Notes under the pieces: generated by a model
Databases searched by the model: none
Seen by the model: only the letters and a program-made list of their open reading frames with translations
Told to the model about the DNA's origin: nothing
Shown here: positions 46,478 to 47,940 of the stretch, piece after piece
Layout: every line of letters starts with the position of its first letter
Position numbering within the stretch: the first letter of the stretch is position 1
Made by a program: the position numbers and the translations under genes
Source of the DNA: Anaerolineae bacterium
Lineage (GTDB): Bacteria; Chloroflexota; Anaerolineae; UBA3071
Direction: 5' to 3'
Assembly (NCBI GenBank): GCA_029907105.1
Contig: JARYMM010000023.1
Coordinates: forward strand, 1-47,940
DNA: 47,940 bases

Positions 46478-46500
46478 AGGGGGGCTCGTGGAGTCCCCCT
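46478..46500 (+). terminator. Strong hairpin after the response regulator gene
   Basis: AGGGGGGCTC-GTG-GAGTCCCCCT, 10-bp stem with one G-T pair, 63 bases after the stop. It lacks a following T-run, so it may be a processing or leader structure and not a classical terminator. The rest of 46415-46606 is GC-rich with no gene seen. Confidence 0.45.
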
Positions 46501-46626
46501 GTGTGCTGTTGGCGGTCGCTCTGTCCAGGGTCAGGCGGCGTAACCCGAAGGAGGTCACTGCCGTCTGCTTAAGTATGGGGGCTTTGTTGCGGACGGGGGT
46601 GCGCGCAGGAGGTCAACGGATAGACG

Positions 46627-47940
46627 ATGATTGGCAAGATAGCACACCTTGCATCCCATTTGATGCGACGCCTGACCAGGAGGGGTCTGCCCGGCGCGCT
46701 TGTGTTGCTCCTATTGGCAGCGGGAGCGCTGTTGCCCACGGCAATGGCCCGGCCTGCTGCCGCCCCTCTCCTGAATCCAGTGGCCTGGACCGGCTTCCAG
46801 CCGCAGGGGTGGATCACTGCTGTGCCTTTCACGGCCTCGGTCACGGTCAGCGACCCGGCAGGGCTGGAGCCGGACACCGCCGGGTATCAAACCTCTACGG
46901 ATGGCGGGGCTACCTGGAACGGCTGGGGCACGGCGGGCCTCAGCGTCGGCGGCGCGGTGAGCACCACCCAGACCATCACCGTGACCGGTCTGACCTTGCC
47001 TGACGCGGCCGATCACCAGATCCAGTTTCGCATCCAGGTCACGGGCGGAATCACCGAAACCAGCCCGGCCTATGTGCTGGCCGTGGATACCACACCGCCC
47101 GATAACCCGACAGTATTTGCCAGCTCCAGTCACGTCGTCGGCGTCTGGTCCAACGATCCCACGGTTGACGTGCACTGGGATGGTGGAAACGACGCCACCA
47201 GCGGCGTGGATGGCTACGCCCTGCTCTGGGACCACGCCCCGTTAACGATGCCCGGACCGCCCACGACCACGGCCGCGCTTGACGCCACCAGCCCCCCGCT
47301 GGCCGATGGCGACGACCACTACGTGCACCTGCGCACGGCCGACCGCGCCGGGCTATGGGCTGCCGATGCCCTGCACCTGGGTCCTTTCCTCATTGACACC
47401 CGGCCGCCGCACTCGAACATCACGTTCCCCGTGGATGGTTCGATCTACAGCGCCATGGGGCGTATCGCGGGCACGGCAGCCGACCCGGCCAGCGCTGGGG
47501 TCACCCTGGTCGAGGTGAGTGTGCAAGATGACGCTACGGGCAACACCTGGGATGGCACGGCGTGGGTAGGCGGAGAGCAATGGCTGGCGGCCACGGGCAC
47601 CGCAGCGTGGGAACTGAGTGGGAATCTGCCGCCCTGGGTCAGCGGGCGCAGCTACACGGTGCGCAGCCGGGCCAGCGATGGCGCGGGCAACGTGGAGACG
47701 CCGGGTCCGGGAGTGACTTTCCTTTTCGATGCGGCGGCGCCGACAGCGCCCATCGGCCTGACCGCGTCCCCTGCCGGCTGGACGAACGTGGACGAGTTCG
47801 AGGTGGAGTGGACCAATCCGCCAGATCTCTCCGGCATTGCTGGGGCGTGGTATAAACTGGATGCGCCGCCTGAGCATGGAGCCGATGGCGTCTTTGTGGC
47901 CGGTGTGGGGCTGACGAATCTTACCGGTCTGAGCGTGGGC
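46627..47940 (+). CDS. Secreted multi-domain Ig/Fn3-like protein (partial, runs off the right edge)
   Basis: 438 codons are open to the window end. ATG 46627 is the first start after an in-frame TAG (46621); AGGAGGT (46607-46613) lies 13 bases before it, longer than usual. Residues 1 to about 45 form a signal peptide with a basic start (HLMRRLTRRG), a Leu/Ala core and AMARPAAA. The mature part has repeated beta-sandwich units: TVSDPAGLEPDTAGYQTSTDGG, VDTTPPDNPTVFASSS, DTRPPHSNITFPVDGS (an Ig-like start common in bacterial surface proteins), DGAGNVETPGPGVTF and AAAPTAPIGLTASPAG (Fn3-like). Like the giant protein at 156-12200 it is probably a large Chloroflexota exoprotein. Its function is unknown. 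Confidence 0.85.
   Translation, partial: MIGKIAHLASHLMRRLTRRGLPGALVLLLLAAGALLPTAMARPAAAPLLNPVAWTGFQPQGWITAVPFTASVTVSDPAGLEPDTAGYQTSTDGGATWNGWGTAGLSVGGAVSTTQTITVTGLTLPDAADHQIQFRIQVTGGITETSPAYVLAVDTTPPDNPTVFASSSHVVGVWSNDPTVDVHWDGGNDATSGVDGYALLWDHAPLTMPGPPTTTAALDATSPPLADGDDHYVHLRTADRAGLWAADALHLGPFLIDTRPPHSNITFPVDGSIYSAMGRIAGTAADPASAGVTLVEVSVQDDATGNTWDGTAWVGGEQWLAATGTAAWELSGNLPPWVSGRSYTVRSRASDGAGNVETPGPGVTFLFDAAAPTAPIGLTASPAGWTNVDEFEVEWTNPPDLSGIAGAWYKLDAPPEHGADGVFVAGVGLTNLTGLSVG

Noticed and set aside
46415..46626. c-di-GMP, glycine, cobalamin or ydaO-type riboswitch
   Set aside because: Only fragments of the consensus strings are present and their order or spacing does not fit; a covariance-model scan would be needed.

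Overview
The window is GC-rich bacterial DNA. I infer a Chloroflexota genome, most likely Anaerolineae, Caldilineae or a relative. The grounds are a giant DUF11/SdrD-like surface protein with the C-terminal 'LPLIAR' ending and a preceding 'LQWET...LGFNVWR' domain, secreted proteins with Thr-Pro linkers, and SH3b plus TolB-like lipoproteins. This is recognition of protein style, not a phylogenetic test.

Layout. 1-155: two GATCGTCAGATC-type hairpins and the leader of the first gene. 156-12200 (+): a 4014-residue secreted repeat protein. 12259-45348: everything lies on the minus strand. Read in the direction of transcription this is: a MoaD/ThiS-like sulfur carrier (45348-45064, own promoter); an SH3b/beta-propeller lipoprotein (44793-43021, strong promoter); a secreted Thr-Pro-linker protein (42941-42075) coupled by an ATGA overlap to an ABC ATPase; an FtsX-type permease; a lipoprotein HlyD/MacA-type adaptor; a fatty acyl-AMP ligase (FAAL); a PKS; two NRPS modules that each end in a sulfotransferase domain; a terminal C-A-PCP-TE NRPS; a type II thioesterase fused to a phosphopantetheinyl transferase; and a small secreted barrel-like protein. 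45728-46414 (+) is an orphan OmpR-type response regulator. 46627 to the right edge (+) is the start of a second secreted Ig-like/Fn3-like protein.

How the genes work together (inference from domain order). FAAL activates a fatty acid and loads it on the N-terminal ACP of the PKS. The PKS adds one extender and reduces and dehydrates it. Three C-A-PCP modules add three amino acids, the first with an aromatic/Tyr-like specificity code. The TE releases the lipotripeptide and the MacA/MacB-like exporter carries it out. PPTase and editing thioesterase are encoded by one fused gene. The PKS and the first two NRPS proteins each end in a PAPS-type sulfotransferase domain, so three consecutive assembly-line proteins have one. 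This is the most unusual biochemical feature here.

A second unexplained layer runs through the same region: many small palindromes and 7- or 8-bp tandem arrays. They lie between genes and, in frame, inside the NRPS, PKS, FAAL, adaptor and fused-TE genes. The three paralogous adenylation domains act as mutual controls, because the same loops are short in one copy and filled with a palindrome or array in another. Three palindrome families show compensating changes between copies.
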